Positions 52,632-61,508 of a stretch of DNA of 64,000 bases are shown in pieces. Below the pieces are notes generated by a model. It worked only from the letters and a program-made list of their open reading frames with translations. It was not told the DNA's origin and did no database searches. The DNA comes from Devosia sp. A16 (lineage in GTDB: Bacteria > Pseudomonadota > Alphaproteobacteria > Rhizobiales > Devosiaceae). The stretch spans positions 4,813,501 through 4,877,500 of the forward strand of contig NZ_CP012945.1 in the NCBI RefSeq assembly GCF_001402915.1. Direction: 5' to 3'. The position numbers were made by a program, and so were the translations under genes. Numbering within the stretch: the stretch's first letter is position 1; each line of letters begins with the position of its first letter.

Positions 52632-53453
52632 CTATACCGTAAACACCTCTGAGCGCAGTAAATTCCAGGTATCGCGATCGCTGGCAATTATGAGGCCGCC
52701 AGCGCGATGGCTCGGCAGGTAGCGCGATCCGTCGAAGCGCGCCACATGGCCGCCGGCCTCCTCGGCGATCAGGCACCCGCCAAGATGATCCCATGGCATC
52801 AGCTTGTTGAACGCGACGAAATGCGAGAACCCGGTGGCAAAGGTCCGGTAGTCGTGCCCGGCGACGCGGTAGTTGGCAGCCACCCGCACCTTGGCGAGGT
52901 TGGCCAGCACCCTGGGCTTGCTTTCGCCCGGCAGGAAAGTGATCGAGACATGCCCCACGAGGTCGGCGAGGCCTGGCGATGGCGCCACGTTGAGCCGCCA
53001 CTGCGTGCCGTCCGGCCGCCGTTGCCAGGCGCCGCCGCCCTGCTCCGCCAGCACCCAGTCGTCGCCCATCGGATCGTAGATGATACCGGCTACGGTCTCG
53101 CCGTTCCTGACCACCGCCGCCATGGTGGCGAACAGCGGCAACCCCGCCGCGAAATTGGCGGTGCCGTCGACCGGGTCGACGACGATCGCGAACTCCGCCC
53201 GGTCCAGCTCGTCGAGCAGCGCCGGATCGGCCGCCACCGACTCTTCGCCGACGAACAGCGCCTCCGGCCAGGCGGCCGCTACCGAAGCCTTGATCCGCCG
53301 TTCCGCCTGCTCGTCCGCTTCGGTGACGAGATCGATGGCGTCGGTCTTCTGCCGGATCATGCCGGCATCGAGGTGACGGAAGCGCGGCAGGATTTCCGCC
53401 TTGGCCGCATCACGCAGGATGACGGCAAGGCGGTCGATATCGAAGCTGGACAT
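52632..53453 (-). CDS. Inositol monophosphatase family protein
   Basis: 273 residues. Metal-binding motifs of the family are VGEESVAADP, VVDPVDGTANFAAGLP, and MPWDHLGGCLIAEEAGGHVARFDG. Such enzymes act on inositol phosphates, histidinol phosphate or PAP; the exact substrate is open. The N-terminal KTDAIDLVTEADEQAERRI loop is complete. It lies 26 bases after ttcA on the same strand. Confidence 0.92.
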   Translation of the reverse strand: MSSFDIDRLAVILRDAAKAEILPRFRHLDAGMIRQKTDAIDLVTEADEQAERRIKASVAAAWPEALFVGEESVAADPALLDELDRAEFAIVVDPVDGTANFAAGLPLFATMAAVVRNGETVAGIIYDPMGDDWVLAEQGGGAWQRRPDGTQWRLNVAPSPGLADLVGHVSITFLPGESKPRVLANLAKVRVAANYRVAGHDYRTFATGFSHFVAFNKLMPWDHLGGCLIAEEAGGHVARFDGSRYLPSHRAGGLIIASDRDTWNLLRSEVFTV

Positions 53454-53479
53454 TGTCGCTCTGGGTTGGATGGTCGGGA

Positions 53480-54364
53480 TCAACCGCCGGAAGCGCCACC
53501 TTTCGGCACGCCCTGGAGGCCGAGGAAGTCGAACAGTTTGGGGTCGAGCAAGTGGCTCGGTCGCACATTGCCCAGCGCCCGGATCATGATGTCCTTGCGC
53601 CCCGGCATCCGCTTCTCGATGTCGTTGAGCATTGCCTTCATGGCGTTGCGCTCGAGCCCTTCCTGCGAACCGCAGAGGTCGCAAGGGATGATCGGAAACG
53701 CCATGTGCTCGGCGAACTTCTCGAGGTCCGGCTCGGCGCAATAGATCATCGGGCGCAGCACTTCGACGTCGCCGTCGTCGTTCAGCAGCCGCGGCGGCAT
53801 GGCCGCGAGCTTGCCGCCATGGAACAGGTTCATGAAGAACGTCTCGAGGCTATCCTCACGGTGATGCCCCAGCACCAGCGCCGAACACCCCTCCTCTCGC
53901 GCGATGCGGTAGAGGTTGCCGCGCCTCAGCCGCGAGCAGAGCGAGCAGTAGGTCGCCCCTTGCGGCAGCGTGCTGGTCACCACCGAATAGGTGTCGCGGT
54001 ACTCGATCCGGTGCGCGATCCCGTGCTTTTCCAGCCACTCGGGCAGGGTATGCTTGGGGAAGTTCGGTTGCCCCTGGTCGAGGTTGCAGGCGATCAGCTC
54101 GACCGGCAACAGCCCGCGCCATTTGAGGTCGAGCAGCAGCGCCAACATGCCGTAGCTGTCCTTGCCGCCGGAGATAGCCACCAGCCATTTCTCGCCGGGT
54201 CGCGCCATGCCGAACTTGTCGATGGCCTCGCGCATGTTGCGCACCAGGCGCTTGCGGAGCTTGTTGAACTCGACGCCGCGTGGCGCAGCGGTAAACAGCG
54301 GGTGCGCACCGGAGAGGTCTTCAGCGTCGGCCTGGAACTGCGCTGGGCTGGCGATTTCATTCAT
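53480..54364 (-). CDS. ttcA: tRNA 2-thiocytidine(32) synthetase
   Basis: Thiolates C32 in the anticodon loop of certain tRNAs using ATP and an Fe-S cluster. 294 residues. The PP-loop is SGGKDS at 65-70; cysteines Cys140 and Cys143 (YCSLC) and Cys228/Cys231 (CDLCGSQEG) supply cluster and catalytic residues; [17 protein letters not shown] is the family core. It runs toward the phosphatase gene and is divergent from the SbmA gene. Confidence 0.95.
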   Translation of the reverse strand: MNEIASPAQFQADAEDLSGAHPLFTAAPRGVEFNKLRKRLVRNMREAIDKFGMARPGEKWLVAISGGKDSYGMLALLLDLKWRGLLPVELIACNLDQGQPNFPKHTLPEWLEKHGIAHRIEYRDTYSVVTSTLPQGATYCSLCSRLRRGNLYRIAREEGCSALVLGHHREDSLETFFMNLFHGGKLAAMPPRLLNDDGDVEVLRPMIYCAEPDLEKFAEHMAFPIIPCDLCGSQEGLERNAMKAMLNDIEKRMPGRKDIMIRALGNVRPSHLLDPKLFDFLGLQGVPKGGASGG

Positions 54365-54504
54365 GCCGCTGCTGTAGCAAACCCCGCGCCTTACCGGAAG
54401 CTTGCGGCGAGTTTAACTCGCGGCAAGGTGCCCCGTGGTTCCTTGCCGGTTCCGAACTTAGTCAGTTAGATGACAGCGATATCCGGAACCCCAAGGAGTC
54501 GTCC

Positions 54505-55869
54505 GTGTTCCGCTCATTCTTCCCCGCGCCCAAGCTGTTTTTCACGTCGGCTGCCGTTTGGTTGCTGATTGCGACGATCGCCTTTCCGTTCTTCGGTGAC
54601 TCGATACGCTCCGTCGCCAGTCTCGATCGCTGGCTGATAGCGCCGATGTGCGCACCCGCAACCACGGCCGACCCAGCAGCGACCACCAGTTCCCCGCAAG
54701 CAGACCAGGCTGCGCCCACCACGCCCGAAGTCGGCCAGAGCACGCTGCCGGCGGGCGTCGCCGCACCGGCTTGTACCCCGGAGGGGACCTTTCTCACAGG
54801 CGAGCAGGCGTGGCTTTACCAGTATGTTCTGATGGTGGCCCTGCTCTTCTGCATCTTCTGGTTCTTCTACCAGCGGAACGAGTGGTACTGGTGGTCGGTT
54901 GTCGGCTCGACCGCCATCCTGCTCATCACTTACTTCAATGTGCAGGTCGACGCCTTCGTCAACAACTGGCAGGGAACGTTCTTCGACACGCTGCAAAGCG
55001 CGCTTTCCAAGCCCGGGTCGGTGCCAGCACCCCAATTCTACGCGGAGATCGCCACCATCATCGCGGTTACGGTCCCACGTATTCTGGTGCTGGTGATCCT
55101 CAGCTTCCTGACCAGCCACTATGTCTTCCGCTGGCGCAAGGCCATGAACTCCTACTACATGCAGTACTGGAGCTCGATCCGCACAACGGAGGGCGCCGCG
55201 CAACGCGTGCAGGAAGACACGATGCGCTTCGCGCAGATCGTCGAAGACCTCGGGACGAGCTTTTTCGACGCATTGATCACCTTGGCCGTGTTTCTACCCA
55301 TCCTCTGGGGTCTGTCGCAGCACATCACCGAACTGCCGATACTCGGCAGTGTCCCAGGAAGCCTCGTGTGGGTGGCATTGGTGTCGGCCGCGCTCGGAAC
55401 CGTGTTCCTCGCGGCTATCGGTTTCAAGCTTCCCGGGCTGCAGTTCGAGAACCAGAAGGTCGAGGCCGCCTATCGCAAGGAGCTGGTTTACGGCGAAGAT
55501 GATCCGGAGCGCGCTGCCCCGCCGACGGTGCGGGAACTCTTCGCCGGCGTGCAGAGGAACTACTTCCGGATCTATTGGCACTACACCTACTTCAACTTCG
55601 CCCGATACGGCTATCTGCAGTTGGCTGGGTATATTCCGCTGCTGATGTTGGCGCCATCCATCCTCGCGGGGACGCTGACCTTGGGCCTGTACCAGCAGGT
55701 TCAGCAGGCCTTTGGTCAGGTCGCGTCGTCGTTCCAGTTCCTCGCACGCGCCTGGGGCACGGTCATCGAGCTGATCTCGGTCTACAAGCGGCTGCGGGTC
55801 TTCGAGAGCCACATCCCTCGCGACCAGGAACCCATCAAGGAGTCGCTGACAGGCGTCGCCGGCGCCTGA
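54505..55869 (+). CDS. sbmA: Peptide transporter SbmA/BacA
   Basis: Proton-driven inner-membrane importer of peptides (microcins, bleomycin, proline-rich and plant NCR peptides in relatives). 454 residues: FRSFFPAPKLFFTSAAVWLLIA start, QYWSSIRTTEGAAQRVQEDTMRFA and AAYRKELVYGEDDPERAAPP are near-diagnostic. It is about 45 residues longer than E. coli SbmA because of an Ala/Thr/Pro-rich insert at about 49-95 in the first periplasmic loop, bounded by Cys49 and Cys90. GTG start with AAGGAG 6 bases ahead. Terminator follows. Confidence 0.95.
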   Translation: MFRSFFPAPKLFFTSAAVWLLIATIAFPFFGDSIRSVASLDRWLIAPMCAPATTADPAATTSSPQADQAAPTTPEVGQSTLPAGVAAPACTPEGTFLTGEQAWLYQYVLMVALLFCIFWFFYQRNEWYWWSVVGSTAILLITYFNVQVDAFVNNWQGTFFDTLQSALSKPGSVPAPQFYAEIATIIAVTVPRILVLVILSFLTSHYVFRWRKAMNSYYMQYWSSIRTTEGAAQRVQEDTMRFAQIVEDLGTSFFDALITLAVFLPILWGLSQHITELPILGSVPGSLVWVALVSAALGTVFLAAIGFKLPGLQFENQKVEAAYRKELVYGEDDPERAAPPTVRELFAGVQRNYFRIYWHYTYFNFARYGYLQLAGYIPLLMLAPSILAGTLTLGLYQQVQQAFGQVASSFQFLARAWGTVIELISVYKRLRVFESHIPRDQEPIKESLTGVAGA

Positions 55870-55873
55870 CCGG

Positions 55874-55901
55874 AAAGGGCCGCTGCCAGGCGGCCCTTTT
55901 T
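55874..55901 (+). terminator. Bidirectional terminator between sbmA and the hydrolase gene
   Basis: AAAGGGCCGC (55874-55883) and GCGGCCCTTT (55890-55899) form a 10-bp stem around TGCCAG, with a T run on the plus strand. It lies between two convergent stops. Confidence 0.88.
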
Positions 55902-56812
55902 CACACCCCCAGATGCTCGCGCAGAAACGGCGAGAAGCGCCCCGCTCGAACCAGCGGGTAGAGCGCGTTGTGCTGCACCTCCACCCCCGTCACCGAAACC
56001 GGCACCACACGGGCCGGGACGAGCTTCGCGATCTCCTCCGCCGCGGCCGCATCTTGCGCATGTTGTGCGCCGTGGACGATCGAGATGCCTTTAGCCGCTG
56101 TTTCCCCGTGCCAGGCGACGAGCAGTTCCGCGCCGCCGAGCCCGACTCCGGGCAGGTCCTGCCAGCGGCCCGCATGCGGTGACCGGCACCCTACCGCCAT
56201 CACCGCATCCACGCCGAGCTTCAGCCCGGCCAGCACGGCGGGCAGCCCGCCGCCGCTGGTTCCCGCGGTGACGATCCGCCGATAGCGTTGGGCCTCGCCC
56301 AGCCTGGGCAAGGCCAGGATCAGCCCTTCGATGGACTCCGCGATGCCGCCGAGGCCCCGGCGATAACCCTCCTTGCTGCGGTCGACGAGCATCAAAACGT
56401 CGACCGCATCGGCATCGAGGTGCTGCATGAACGTCGGTGTCGGCATCATCAGCCGGTCGGCATTGCCGGTGAAGGCGATGATCAGCGTCTTGCCCGACCG
56501 CTCGCCGCCCCGACTAAACAGCCAGACGTCCCGCGCTACCGGCACGCGCTGGAACACCTCGGCCCGCTCCTTGCCGGCTTCGACGAAGTCGCCCACGATC
56601 TTTTCCATGTGCGTCGCCAGCATCGCCGTGAGGCTGGCGCTGCCATCGGCTCCGACGTTCTCGGCGGGAAACATCCAGCTGCCGCCGGCCAGCCTGTCGC
56701 GTACCGCCAGCGCCTCCATCGGCGTCATCACGTTGGTCATGGCGATGTGCACGGCGTTGATCTGGTTCAGCGTCCTGCACCCCGCCACGCGCTGGAAATA
56801 CGCCTCGATCAT
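55901..56812 (-). CDS. Putative alpha/beta-fold hydrolase of the ligase-ACP operon
   Basis: 303 residues. The second half resembles an alpha/beta hydrolase, with TLIIAFTGNADRLMMP as an oxyanion-like strand and IVTAGTSGGGLPAVLAGLKLG as a nucleophile elbow (GTSGG). The first 95 residues (AYFQRVAGCRTLNQINAVHIAMTNVMT and on) match nothing I know. It is the last gene of a three-gene operon after an AMP-ligase and a carrier protein, so it may act as thioesterase or acyltransferase on the carrier-bound product. This is inference. Confidence 0.68.
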   Translation of the reverse strand: MIEAYFQRVAGCRTLNQINAVHIAMTNVMTPMEALAVRDRLAGGSWMFPAENVGADGSASLTAMLATHMEKIVGDFVEAGKERAEVFQRVPVARDVWLFSRGGERSGKTLIIAFTGNADRLMMPTPTFMQHLDADAVDVLMLVDRSKEGYRRGLGGIAESIEGLILALPRLGEAQRYRRIVTAGTSGGGLPAVLAGLKLGVDAVMAVGCRSPHAGRWQDLPGVGLGGAELLVAWHGETAAKGISIVHGAQHAQDAAAAEEIAKLVPARVVPVSVTGVEVQHNALYPLVRAGRFSPFLREHLGV

Positions 56813-57075
56813 GCGATGTCCCGCTGTATGGCGCCGACCAGGGTTCCGAGCGTGGGCATGGTGGCGAGCTGGTCGGGCACGATCTCGACCCCGGTATTGA
56901 CCTCGACGGCGATGCAGAGCTCCATGGCCCCCAGGCTGTCCATCTCGAGATCCCCCATTGCGACGTCGCGCGTACCGGCGACGAACTCATCGGTCCAGCC
57001 GTTGTCGCGGAGGCCAAACACGCTGGCGCCCAGCATCGCATCGACCAGCATCTGCCGGATCTCCCGTTCGGTCAT
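56809..57075 (-). CDS. Acyl carrier protein-like protein
   Basis: 88 residues. The phosphopantetheine site is in MGDLEMDSLGAMELCIAVE, with Ser in the DSL motif, followed by TGVEIVPDQLATMPTLGTLV, the usual helix III region. It has an atypical acidic, Gly-rich segment before the site (GWTDEFVAGTRDVAM). Its start overlaps the ligase stop, and its stop overlaps the hydrolase start, each by 4 bases. Confidence 0.88.
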   Translation of the reverse strand: MTEREIRQMLVDAMLGASVFGLRDNGWTDEFVAGTRDVAMGDLEMDSLGAMELCIAVEVNTGVEIVPDQLATMPTLGTLVGAIQRDIA

Positions 57076-58445
57076 TGCTGCCACCGCTGTTCGAACAGCA
57101 CTGCGATCGCACGCCGCATGATCTTCCCCTGACTGTTGCGCGGCAGTTGCTCGACCACCAGGATCCGCCGCGGCGCCCTCAGCGCCAGATGCTCCCGCGC
57201 ATAGGCCTGCAACTGCGCCGCGCTCGTCGTCGCCTTTGCCTTGAGCTCGACCGCGGCCACCGGGATCTGCCCGTGAATGCGCGACGCCAGTGGCAATGCC
57301 GCCGCGACGCTCACGTCGGGATGCCGCTCCAGCACACGCTCGATCTCGGCCGGAAAAATGTTGAGGCCATTGAGGACCATCATGTCGTCCTGCCGCCCCT
57401 GCACGATCAGGCTGCCATCCGCCCGCAGCATGCCGACATCGCCAGGCCAGAACCACCCGTCGCGAAACCGCTCGGCGGTCTGCTCTCCTCCATCGAGATA
57501 TCCGGTCGCGACGCCGGGCGCCCGCAGCCGGATACGACCGGTCTCGCCACGCGGCAGCGGTTGGTCATCCGGGCCGACGATCTGCAGGTCCACCCCCGGC
57601 AGCGGCCGGCCCACCGACTCTGCCTCGTCGTGCTCTCCGGGCCCCGCCATCGCGATCGCCCCACTCTCGGTGGAAGCGTAGCGGACATAGAGCAGCGGGG
57701 TCACGCGCTGTTCGACGGCGCGGCGCACGTCGATGGGGATTGCCGACCCTCCGGTACGCAGCTTGGTCCCTTCGAAACGCCCCGGCCGATCCTGCGCTGC
57801 GAGGTTCGAGGCATGCATGCGCGAAATATCGAGACAGGTCACCCGATGCCGGGCACAGAAGGCCGCTTCGTCGAAGTCGCCGGGTGGCCGAAACACGTTG
57901 GTTCCCCCCATCAGCATGCAATAGAGCCGGTGGCGCTTGGAGTTGTTGTGTTCGATCGACGCCAGCCGCAACAATCGCTCGGTGCTGTACTCGGGGTGTC
58001 GCAGCGCCTGGGCGGCGAGCTGCGCTGCGGTGAAGGCGATGATGTTCATGCCCCCGGTCGTGCCGGAGGTCTTGAGGTAGACGCCGCCCTCGCCTTCCCC
58101 CTCCGCCGCGAACACCGCGTTCCGCCGCGTCACCTCCGCCCCCTGGCCGACCACGTGCGTCACCCCGACCCGCCCTGCCAGCTCGCTTCGGACGGCGGGC
58201 GGATCGTGCGTCGCGAGGGTAATGTGGTGGGCGCCGGCAGCAATCAGCGCTAGCGAGGCGATGAGATGCTCGACCTCGTCGGCAATCTCGACGCCGACGA
58301 TGGCTCCCGCGCCGACACCCTGCTGCGCGAGGCGCGCGAGGTAGCGTTCCACGCGACCCAGCAGTTCGGCATAGTCGAACTGCCCGGCTTCACTGACAAC
58401 AGCAGTGGTGTTCCCCCGCCTCGCGAGTTCGTCGAGAACACTCAA
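57072..58445 (-). CDS. AMP-dependent acyl-CoA/ACP ligase (adenylation enzyme)
   Basis: 457 residues of the ANL superfamily. The P-loop is YLKTSGTTGGMNIIAFT; YASTESGAIA, GWFWPGDVGMLRADGSLIVQGR and the A10 motif LPRNSQGKIMRR (catalytic Lys) follow in order. It activates a carboxylic acid as the adenylate, presumably for loading on the carrier protein encoded next. The N-terminal domain is shorter than in fatty acyl-CoA synthetases. A TTG start is used, lacking a clear ATG. Substrate unknown. Confidence 0.9.
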   Translation of the reverse strand: MSVLDELARRGNTTAVVSEAGQFDYAELLGRVERYLARLAQQGVGAGAIVGVEIADEVEHLIASLALIAAGAHHITLATHDPPAVRSELAGRVGVTHVVGQGAEVTRRNAVFAAEGEGEGGVYLKTSGTTGGMNIIAFTAAQLAAQALRHPEYSTERLLRLASIEHNNSKRHRLYCMLMGGTNVFRPPGDFDEAAFCARHRVTCLDISRMHASNLAAQDRPGRFEGTKLRTGGSAIPIDVRRAVEQRVTPLLYVRYASTESGAIAMAGPGEHDEAESVGRPLPGVDLQIVGPDDQPLPRGETGRIRLRAPGVATGYLDGGEQTAERFRDGWFWPGDVGMLRADGSLIVQGRQDDMMVLNGLNIFPAEIERVLERHPDVSVAAALPLASRIHGQIPVAAVELKAKATTSAAQLQAYAREHLALRAPRRILVVEQLPRNSQGKIMRRAIAVLFEQRWQQ

Positions 58446-58525
58446 TTGGCCGCGCCCGCCTGCCTCGAGTTGCTTGTCGCTCGACGGTAATCATGCCGGC
58501 GAAAGACTGTCACGAGCCGACAAAC

Positions 58526-58552
58526 AAAAAGGCCGCCCCGAGAGGCGGCCTT
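58526..58552 (-). terminator. Rho-independent terminator after rpsD
   Basis: AAGGCCGCC (58529-58537) and GGCGGCCTT (58544-58552) around CCGAGA; read on the minus strand it ends in five T. It closes the rpsD transcript. Confidence 0.88.
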
Positions 58553-58579
58553 CGATGATTTCGATACGGTGTTGCGCGA

Positions 58580-59197
58580 TTAGCGCGAATAGAATTCGAC
58601 GACCAGGTTCGGTTCCATCTGCACCGGATACGGCACATCCGACAGGGCCGGAACGCGGACATAGACTGCGGTCTGCTTGGAGTGATCGACTTCCACGTAT
58701 TCCGGAACGTCACGCTCGGCCAGCTGGTTGGCCTCGAGCACGATGGCGAGCTGCTTGGAGCGCTCACGCACCTCGACCTTGTCGCCAACCTTCACCTGGT
58801 AGGAAGGGATGTTGACGCGCTTGCCGTTGACCAGCACATGGCCGTGCGACACGAACTGACGGGCCGCAAACACGGTCGGCACGAACTTGGCGCGGTAGAC
58901 GATGGCGTCGAGACGGCTCTCGAGCAGCCCGATCAGGCGCTCGCCGGTATCACCCTTCACGCGGGCGGCTTCGGTGTAGAGCTTCTTGAAGGCCTTCTCG
59001 GTGATCGAACCGTAATAGCCCTTCAGCTTCTGCTTGGCGCGCAGCTGCAGACCGTAGTCGGAGGTCTTGCCCTTGCGGCGCTGGCCGTGCTGGCCCGGGC
59101 CATAGGCACGGTTGTTGAGCGGGGACTTCGGGCGGCCCCACAGGTTTTCACCAAGACGGCGGTCGATCTTGTGTTTGACTGAATCGCGCTTCGACAT
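58580..59197 (-). CDS. rpsD: 30S ribosomal protein S4
   Basis: 205 residues, a primary 16S rRNA-binding protein. The N-terminal basic part has [26 protein letters not shown], and the S4 RNA-binding domain is [38 protein letters not shown]. It lacks the N-terminal zinc-binding cysteines (C- type). It is a lone rpsD outside the alpha operon, as usual in alphaproteobacteria, with its own promoter and terminator. Confidence 0.98.
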   Translation of the reverse strand: MSKRDSVKHKIDRRLGENLWGRPKSPLNNRAYGPGQHGQRRKGKTSDYGLQLRAKQKLKGYYGSITEKAFKKLYTEAARVKGDTGERLIGLLESRLDAIVYRAKFVPTVFAARQFVSHGHVLVNGKRVNIPSYQVKVGDKVEVRERSKQLAIVLEANQLAERDVPEYVEVDHSKQTAVYVRVPALSDVPYPVQMEPNLVVEFYSR

Positions 59198-59331
59198 CGG
59201 AATCCTTTCTTAGATCGTCGAAAGTGATTGCGCCCTCCTCTGCCCGTCCTTGCGGAACGGACCGACAGATTCTCTGGTTTCAGGGAATCCCGGGTGCGCT
59301 CGAGGAGCCCGGGGGCTCGACAAGTGCGCGC

Positions 59332-59360
59332 GTGATAGAGGCGGAACCCGCCTGAGTCAA
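59332..59360 (-). promoter_or_regulatory. Predicted promoter of rpsD
   Basis: On the minus strand TTGACT (59355-59360) and TATCAC (59332-59337) are 17 bases apart. It lies about 135 bases before the rpsD ATG, leaving a long untranslated leader that could carry autoregulation. Confidence 0.6.
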
Positions 59361-59374
59361 GCGCCGGACAGCGA

Positions 59375-60610
59375 TCAGACCATCTTGCGGTCGAGCGTGC
59401 GCTGGTTGCGCAGCCCCGGGAACACCCGGCTCCAGATCACTGCGATGGCGATCGAGCCCATGCCGCCGATGACCACGGCCGGAACCGGTCCGATCAGGTG
59501 CGCCACCGTACCGGCCCGGAATTCGCCGAGCTCGTTCGACGCGCCGATGAACACCGAGTTCACCGCATTCACCCGGCCGCGCACCTCTTCTGGCGTCCAC
59601 AACTGCATGATGGTCTCGCGAATGGTCACGCTCACCATGTCCGAAGCTCCTACCAGCGCCAGCGCCGGGACGGACAGCCAGACCGTCGTCGAAAGCCCGA
59701 ACAGCACGGTGAAAGCGCCGAACAACCCCACGAACAGGAACAGCAGCCGGCCGGCATGGTCGCGGATCGGAAAGCGCGTCAGGAACAGCGCCATGGCGAT
59801 GGCGCCGATACCCGGCGCGGCGCGCAGAAAACCGAGTTCCTGAGGCCCGGCATGCAGGATGTCCTTGGCGTAGATCGGCAGCAGCGCCACCGCCCCGCCC
59901 ATCAGCACCGCGAACATGTCCAGCGAGATCGCCCCCAGCACCACCTTGTTGGAGAAGATGTAGCGGAAGCCCGCCAGCATGGTCTCGAGGCTGGTCGCCT
60001 GATGCGACTCGCGCTGCTGCGGTTTGGAGATCATCAGCACCGAAACCATGGCGATCACCAGCAGCACCGCGCCGGTGCCGAACGCCACCGACGGTCCGAT
60101 GCCGTACAGCAGTCCTCCCACCGCCGGCCCGGCGATCGAGGCGAACTGCCAGGCCGACATGTTGGTGGTGATCGCGTTGGCCAGCGCCTCCGGCGGCACC
60201 AGGTTGGGCGCCAGCGACTGCGCGGCCGGGCTCCAGAACGCCCGTGCCGTGCCCAGCACGACCAGGATGCCGAAGATCGGCCACACCTCGTGGGCCTGAA
60301 CGTTGACGAAGGCGAGGAACCCCAGCGCGCACAGCAGTTCCACGCCGAGGCAGATCGCCATGATCAGTCGCCGGTTGAAGCGGTCGGCGGTGAGCCCGGT
60401 GATGAGGATCAGCACCAGCGCCGGCAGGAACAGCGACAGCCCCACCAGCCCGAGCAGGAATGGCTCGCCCGTCACGTCGTAGATCTGCCAGGCGATCGAC
60501 ACCGACATGATCTGTACGGCGAAGCTGACCAGCAACGTCGTGAGCCAGAAGAAGCGGAAATTGCGGTAGCTGAAAGCGAGCTTGGAAGGCTCGGAGGGGG
60601 CGTGCGACAT
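59375..60610 (-). CDS. MFS transporter, EntS/MFS_3 type
   Basis: 411 residues with twelve helices. The N-terminal FSYRNFRFFWLTTLLVSFAVQIMSVSIAWQIYDVTGEPFLLGLVGL and ITGLTADRFNRRLIMAICL are typical of the enterobactin-exporter-like MFS_3 family; RAFWSPAAQSLAPNLVPPEALANA and LWTPEEVRGRVNAVNS are further signatures. Substrate unknown. The ATG giving MSHAPSE is used. Confidence 0.9.
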   Translation of the reverse strand: MSHAPSEPSKLAFSYRNFRFFWLTTLLVSFAVQIMSVSIAWQIYDVTGEPFLLGLVGLSLFLPALVLILITGLTADRFNRRLIMAICLGVELLCALGFLAFVNVQAHEVWPIFGILVVLGTARAFWSPAAQSLAPNLVPPEALANAITTNMSAWQFASIAGPAVGGLLYGIGPSVAFGTGAVLLVIAMVSVLMISKPQQRESHQATSLETMLAGFRYIFSNKVVLGAISLDMFAVLMGGAVALLPIYAKDILHAGPQELGFLRAAPGIGAIAMALFLTRFPIRDHAGRLLFLFVGLFGAFTVLFGLSTTVWLSVPALALVGASDMVSVTIRETIMQLWTPEEVRGRVNAVNSVFIGASNELGEFRAGTVAHLIGPVPAVVIGGMGSIAIAVIWSRVFPGLRNQRTLDRKMV

Positions 60611-60673
60611 GGTGACGCCTGATGCCATGCCCGGCGAACCGCCGTCAAAGCATACTTTCGGTCCTGCCGACGA

Positions 60674-61492
60674 TCAGTCCTCGGGCTTCGCCGCTCTTGC
60701 CGCCTCGGCCTCCCGTGCCTTCCTGCCCTGCCGCAGGTGCGCCCGGTCGATCGACGAGATCACCCCGCGCAGGGTGCGGATTTCCTGGGTCGACAGCTGC
60801 GCGCGGGTAAAGGCCGCGCGCAGATTGTCCACCATGGTCGGCCGCTTGTCGTCGGTCTTGAAGAAGCCGGTCCGATCCAGCGTCTGCTCGAGATGAAGAA
60901 AGAGCCCGATCAGCTCTTCGCGCGGCGCCGTCGGGTCGAGCCCGCCGGTGAACGGCAAGACCTCGCCCTTGTCCGCCTGCTGCCGCCACTCGTAAGCCAT
61001 CAGGAGCACCGCCTGCGCGATGTTGAGCGAGGCGAATGCGGCCTCGACCGGGAACGTCACGATGGCATCGGCCAGCGCGACCTCCTCGTTATAGAGACCC
61101 CATTTCTCCCGTCCGAACAGCAGCCCGGCCTTTTGCCCTGCTGCAATGTGCGAGATCATCCGCTGCGCCCCCTCTTCGGGGCCATAGACCGGCTTCTGCA
61201 TGTCGCGCCGGCGAGCGGTGGTGGCGAACACCAGCTGCAGGTCGGCAATCGCCTCCTCGAGCGTCGCGAACACCCGCACCTTGTCGATGACGTGGTCGGC
61301 CCGCGAAGCCGCCGCTATGGCTCTCTCGTTCGGCCAGGGGTCGCGCGGGTTGACGATCCTGAGGTCCCACAGCCCGAAATTGGCCATGGCGCGAGCCGCT
61401 GTACCGATATTCTCGCCCAGTTGCGGCTCGCACAGGATGACCGCCGGGCTCGGCCGGAAGGTGAACTCCTGCGATTTGTCGGTTCCGGCCAT
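60674..61492 (-). CDS. RNA methyltransferase, TrmJ/TrmH (SPOUT) family
   Basis: 272 residues. Trefoil-knot methyltransferase: VILCEPQLGENIGTAARAMANFGLWDLRIVNP (motif 1), LLFGREKWGLYNEEVALAD (motif 2), and FPVEAAFASLNIAQAVLLMAYEWR (motif 3). The C-terminal helical extension is that of TrmJ, which makes 2'-O-methyl C32/U32 in tRNA. TrmJ specificity is likely but not certain. The start at 61492 gives the family N-terminus. Confidence 0.9.
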   Translation of the reverse strand: MAGTDKSQEFTFRPSPAVILCEPQLGENIGTAARAMANFGLWDLRIVNPRDPWPNERAIAAASRADHVIDKVRVFATLEEAIADLQLVFATTARRRDMQKPVYGPEEGAQRMISHIAAGQKAGLLFGREKWGLYNEEVALADAIVTFPVEAAFASLNIAQAVLLMAYEWRQQADKGEVLPFTGGLDPTAPREELIGLFLHLEQTLDRTGFFKTDDKRPTMVDNLRAAFTRAQLSTQEIRTLRGVISSIDRAHLRQGRKAREAEAARAAKPED

Positions 61493-61508
61493 CGGCGCGT
61501 CTGGTCCT

